From Chloroflexota bacterium (GTDB lineage Bacteria; Chloroflexota; Limnocylindria; Limnocylindrales; CSP1-4), in assembly GCA_021790715.1 (NCBI GenBank), contig JAJYGK010000150.1:1-8163 (forward strand): DNA of 8,163 nucleotides, read 5' to 3'. Shown here piece by piece: positions 5,286 to 8,163 of this stretch. A program made the translations under genes and the position numbers. Below the pieces are notes generated by a model. It was not told the DNA's origin. It made no database searches and was given only the letters and a program-made list of their open reading frames with translations. Every line of letters starts with the position of its first letter. Position 1 is the stretch's first letter.

Positions 5286-7310
5286 ATGAGTGAGACGTTC
5301 GATTTCGACCGGTTCGTCGCGCTGCCGCGTCTCTCCGACCTGCGCTGCTCGCCCGACGGGACGCGCCTCGTCGTCACCGTGGCCGTGCCCGCGCCGGACG
5401 GGAAGAAGCTCGTCAACAGCCTGTGGGAGGTGGACCCACGCGGCGACCGGGAACCGCGCCGCCTGACCCGGTCCGCGGCGGGCGAGTGCAGCCCCGCGTT
5501 CCTGCCGGACGGCTCGCTGCTGTTCGCGTCCGCGCGGCCGGACCCCGACGCGCGCGAGGATGCCGAGAAGCGGGAGGCCCAGGCGCTGTGGGTGCTGCCC
5601 GCCGATGGCGGCGAGGCGCGCCAGCTGCTCGCGCCCGAGGGGGGCGTCGAGGACGTCCACGTGGCGCGCGCCTCCCGCACCGTCGTCATGGCCGCGAAGA
5701 TGTACCCGAACGCCGGGACGCTCGACGCCGACGCCGCCCGGGCGAAGGCACGCACGGACGCCGGCGTCTCCGCGCTGCTGTTCGAGTCGTACCCCATCCG
5801 GCACTGGGACCATTACCTCGGCCCGCGCGAGCGCCACCTGCTCGCGGCGCGCATCCCCGAGGGGACGGGACCTGCGGTCGGGGTGCGCGACCTGACGCCG
5901 GACGCCGGGGCGGGGCTCGAGGAGCGCGGGTTCGACATCTCGCCGGACGGCGGGACGGTCGTCGCCTCGCTGCTCTCGCGCGACGTCCACCGCCCGCTCG
6001 CGAACCTCGTCGCCATCGACGTGGAGACCGGCGAGCAGCGGCTCGTGACGGCCGGCGACGCCTCCTACGACGAACCCGCGATCTCCCCCGACGGGAGATG
6101 GGCCGCCTGCGTCCGGACCCCGCTGGGCGATCCGGAGACCGCCGAGGAGGGCCGGCTGTGGCTCGTCGACCTGGCCGGCGGCGGGACCCGCGACCTGGCC
6201 CCCTCGGCCGATCTGTGGCCCGATTCCCCGGCATGGTCACCCGACGGCTCCGCCGTCTTCTTCCTCGCGCACCGCGAGGGCAGCGAGGGCATCTTCCGGG
6301 TCGACGTCGAGAACGGAGAGGTGACCTGCCTGTCCGCCGACGGGACGCTCGCGAGCATCGCGCCCGCGCCCGACGGATCGGCCGTCTTCGCCTTCCGCTC
6401 CACGCTCCGCGTGCCCGACGAGGTCGTGCGGCTGGATGCGCGGGCGGCAGAGCAGCCGCCGACGATCCTCCCCTCCCCGGCCCACGGCGAGGACGCGGTG
6501 GGGGCGCCGGGCCGGGTCGAGCGGATCCATGCGACGGCGTCGGACGGCGCCCGGATCGGCGCCTGGCTGGTGCTCCCGCCGGACGCGTCCCCGGAGCACC
6601 CCGCGCCGCTCGTGGTGTTCGTCCACGGGGGTCCGCTGGGCTCCTGGACCGACGGCTGGCACTGGCGCTGGAACTCGCAGATCCTCGCCGCCCGTGGCTA
6701 CGCGGTGCTGCTCCCCGACCCGGCCTTCTCGCTGGGCTACGGGCAGGCGTTCATCCAGCGCGGCTGGGGTCGCTGGAACGAGGCCCCGTTCACCGACATG
6801 ATCGCCACCGTCGATGCCGCGATCGCGCGCCCGGACATCGACGCGGCGCGGCAGGCGCTGATGGGCGGCTCGTTCGGCGGCTACATGGCGAACTGGGTCG
6901 CCGGCCACACGGATCGCTTCCGCTGCATCGTGACGCACGCCAGCCTCTACGAGCTCCGCGGCTTCCACGGGACGACCGACGACGGCAACTGGTGGGAGTT
7001 CGAGTTCGGCGATCCGTACGCGGATCCCCATCGCTACGTCGAGCAGAGCCCGTCGGCGGCGATCGGCGCCATCCGCACGCCGATGCTCGTGATCCACGGC
7101 GAGCTCGACCACCGGGTCCCGATCAGCGAGGGGCTGCAGCTGTGGACGGACCTGCAGCTGCACGGCGTCGAGTCGAAGTTCCTGTACTTCCCCGACGAGA
7201 ACCACTGGGTGCTGAAGCCGCAGAACTCGCGGCTGTGGTACGCGACGGTGCTCGCGTTCCTCGACCACCACGTGCTCGGCCGGGAGTGGCAGCGCCCGGA
7301 ACTCGTGTAG
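5286..7310 (+). CDS. S9 family serine peptidase (prolyl oligopeptidase / acylaminoacyl-peptidase type)
   Basis: A 674-residue peptidase with an N-terminal beta-propeller and a C-terminal alpha/beta hydrolase domain. The propeller (about 1-400) is marked by recurring xPDG turns near residues 22, 73, 219, 267, 318 and 362. The catalytic domain shows the oxyanion motif HGGP (447-450), the nucleophile elbow GGSFGGYM with Ser529, the acid Asp608 in GELDHRVP and the base His640 in ENHW, so the triad is complete and in the right order. Family members cut short peptides or remove acylated or dipeptide N-terminal residues; the propeller limits entry to small substrates. There is no signal peptide or membrane segment, so it should be cytoplasmic. 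The ATG at 5286 starts the conserved N-terminus (MSETFDFDRFVALPRLSD), though no Shine-Dalgarno precedes it. It converges on the lactonase gene with 12 bases between the stops. The exact subfamily (S9C most likely) and substrate are inferred. Confidence 0.95.
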   Translation: MSETFDFDRFVALPRLSDLRCSPDGTRLVVTVAVPAPDGKKLVNSLWEVDPRGDREPRRLTRSAAGECSPAFLPDGSLLFASARPDPDAREDAEKREAQALWVLPADGGEARQLLAPEGGVEDVHVARASRTVVMAAKMYPNAGTLDADAARAKARTDAGVSALLFESYPIRHWDHYLGPRERHLLAARIPEGTGPAVGVRDLTPDAGAGLEERGFDISPDGGTVVASLLSRDVHRPLANLVAIDVETGEQRLVTAGDASYDEPAISPDGRWAACVRTPLGDPETAEEGRLWLVDLAGGGTRDLAPSADLWPDSPAWSPDGSAVFFLAHREGSEGIFRVDVENGEVTCLSADGTLASIAPAPDGSAVFAFRSTLRVPDEVVRLDARAAEQPPTILPSPAHGEDAVGAPGRVERIHATASDGARIGAWLVLPPDASPEHPAPLVVFVHGGPLGSWTDGWHWRWNSQILAARGYAVLLPDPAFSLGYGQAFIQRGWGRWNEAPFTDMIATVDAAIARPDIDAARQALMGGSFGGYMANWVAGHTDRFRCIVTHASLYELRGFHGTTDDGNWWEFEFGDPYADPHRYVEQSPSAAIGAIRTPMLVIHGELDHRVPISEGLQLWTDLQLHGVESKFLYFPDENHWVLKPQNSRLWYATVLAFLDHHVLGREWQRPELV

Positions 7311-7322
7311 CGGAGCCGGCGG

Positions 7323-8163
7323 TCAGCCCCGGAAGCGCCGCGCGGGCAGCCCGCGGACGCCGGGCCGCGCGCGAAACAGCCCGCCGGCATGCGGCTGCGC
7401 CTCGCGCTCCGCGGCGGACAGTCCGTTCCAGGCCGTGGTGATGTACAGCTCGTCGAGCTGCCGGCCGCCGAACGCGCAGCTCGTGACGCGCGCGACCGGC
7501 ACCCGGACGACCCGGTCGAGCGTCCCGTCCGGCAGGTAGCGCCGCACGCACCAGCCGTCCCAGAACGCGACCCAGGCGCCGCCCTCGGCATCGACGGTCA
7601 GGCCGTCCGGGAACCCCTGTCCGTCGGGGATCGTGGCGACCCGGTGCCGGTTCGCCAGCGCGCCCGTCTCACGCTCGTAGTCGAACCGGTCCACGCCCAT
7701 CGTCGGCGTGTCGATGTACCAGCAGCGCTGCCCGTCGGGGCTCCAGTCGATGCCGTTCGAGATCGTCGCGCGGTCGAGGATCCGCTCCACGTGGCCGTCC
7801 GGGTCGAGCCGGTACAGGGCACCGGCACCCGGGCGCTCGTCGTACGCCATCGTCCCGCAGTAGAAGCGGCCGGCGGGATCCACGCGGCCGTCGTTCATGC
7901 GGGTCGAGCGATCGCCGGCCTCGACCGGCGCGAGCAGCCGCATCGTCCCGTCCGCGTCGCGCAGCCAGAACCCGTCCTCCAGGGCGAGCAGCAGGCCGCC
8001 CGCCTCGCGCAGGGCGGCCGCGCCGACCGGCGACGGCACCGGGATCACCCGGTCGGATCCGTCCGACGGCCGGTAGAGGTGGACCGCCGGGCCAAGGATG
8101 TCGACCCAGACGAGGACCCCGGCCTCCTCGTCCCAGACGGGGCCCTCGCCCAGGCGCGCCCCG
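7323..8163 (-). CDS. SMP-30/gluconolactonase/LRE family sugar lactonase, 5' end beyond window
   Basis: The frame is open from the right edge to a TGA at 7323-7325. It gives 279 complete residues, lacking probably only 10-20 at the N-terminus. The visible start LGEGPVWDEE contains the metal-binding Glu (fragment residue 6). The other metal-site residues of this six-bladed propeller family follow: Asn90 in RMNDGRVDPAGRF, preceded by Arg88, Asn136 in ISNGIDWSPDG, and Asp186 in GFPDGLTVD. These correspond to Glu18, Arg101, Asn103, Asn154 and Asp204 of human SMP-30 (regucalcin). The enzyme should hydrolyse sugar lactones such as glucono-1,5-lactone with a divalent metal, in oxidative sugar breakdown; the actual sugar is not readable. 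A GTG at 8048 is in frame but cannot be the start, since it would remove the metal-binding Glu and first propeller strands. Confidence 0.93.
   Translation of the reverse strand, partial: GARLGEGPVWDEEAGVLVWVDILGPAVHLYRPSDGSDRVIPVPSPVGAAALREAGGLLLALEDGFWLRDADGTMRLLAPVEAGDRSTRMNDGRVDPAGRFYCGTMAYDERPGAGALYRLDPDGHVERILDRATISNGIDWSPDGQRCWYIDTPTMGVDRFDYERETGALANRHRVATIPDGQGFPDGLTVDAEGGAWVAFWDGWCVRRYLPDGTLDRVVRVPVARVTSCAFGGRQLDELYITTAWNGLSAAEREAQPHAGGLFRARPGVRGLPARRFRG
7341..7355. terminator. Stem-loop in the overlap zone of convergent genes
   Basis: CGCGGG (7341-7346) pairs with CCCGCG (7350-7355) across a three-base loop. It lies 30 bases past the peptidase stop and inside the last codons of the opposing lactonase gene. 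No U-tract follows on the plus strand. It could stop peptidase transcripts, but coding constraint in GC-rich DNA explains it equally well. Confidence 0.2.

Noticed and set aside
3209..5797. An 862-residue minus-strand frame across the aminotransferase and peptidase genes
   Set aside because: It crosses two unrelated, well-supported genes and an intergenic repeat and has no family motif, so it is a composition artefact.
5423..7441. A 672-residue plus-strand frame over the S9 peptidase gene
   Set aside because: It is a frame-shifted, Arg/Ala/Pro-rich shadow of the peptidase gene and runs into the opposing lactonase gene.
373..8163. A linked multi-gene novel system (defence, biosynthetic or secretion cluster)
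   Set aside because: The genes face different directions, have separate regulatory regions and belong to well-known housekeeping or catabolic families. Nothing in spacing or content ties them into one system.

Overview
The window is about 8.2 kb of very GC-rich bacterial chromosome, with strongly G/C-biased third codon positions and large spurious open frames on both strands. It holds five protein genes, two of them cut by the window edges. The gene set is ordinary heterotrophic metabolism. There is no phage, insertion sequence, CRISPR array, RNA gene or transfer signature. The composition, a full-length pyruvate phosphate dikinase, and -10-like hexamers placed directly before start codons fit a high-GC lineage such as Actinomycetota or a soil/freshwater Chloroflexota. 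That placement is inference from style; no taxonomic marker is present.

Left part, minus strand: ppdK (373-3156) is followed downstream by the N-terminal 49 codons of a nitroreductase-family flavoprotein (147 to the left edge). The 225-base gap between them holds a weak stem-loop and a much stronger one (289-331). These could end most ppdK transcription or process or stabilise its 3' end.

Centre: ppdK is divergent from a class V aminotransferase / cysteine desulfurase-like gene (3413-5134, plus strand). The 256-base divergent region carries a 16-base perfect palindrome that includes most of the ppdK Shine-Dalgarno, two candidate ppdK promoter elements, and a TACGAT hexamer 7 bases before the aminotransferase GTG codon, which suggests a leaderless mRNA.

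Right part: a short gap with three 24-base tandem repeats leads to a cytoplasmic S9-family serine peptidase (5286-7310, plus), again with a -10-like hexamer right before the ATG and no Shine-Dalgarno. It converges, with only 12 bases between stop codons, on an SMP-30/gluconolactonase-family sugar lactonase (minus strand) that runs off the right edge lacking only its extreme N-terminus.

The genes do not form one obvious pathway. PPDK links pyruvate and PEP, the lactonase would open sugar lactones, the peptidase recycles oligopeptides, and the class V enzyme probably handles a sulfur- or selenium-containing amino acid, though its substrate cannot be read from sequence. No new multi-gene system is evident. 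The points most worth checking are the small regulatory structures and the Cys-x-Cys active-site loop and His-rich tail of the class V enzyme.
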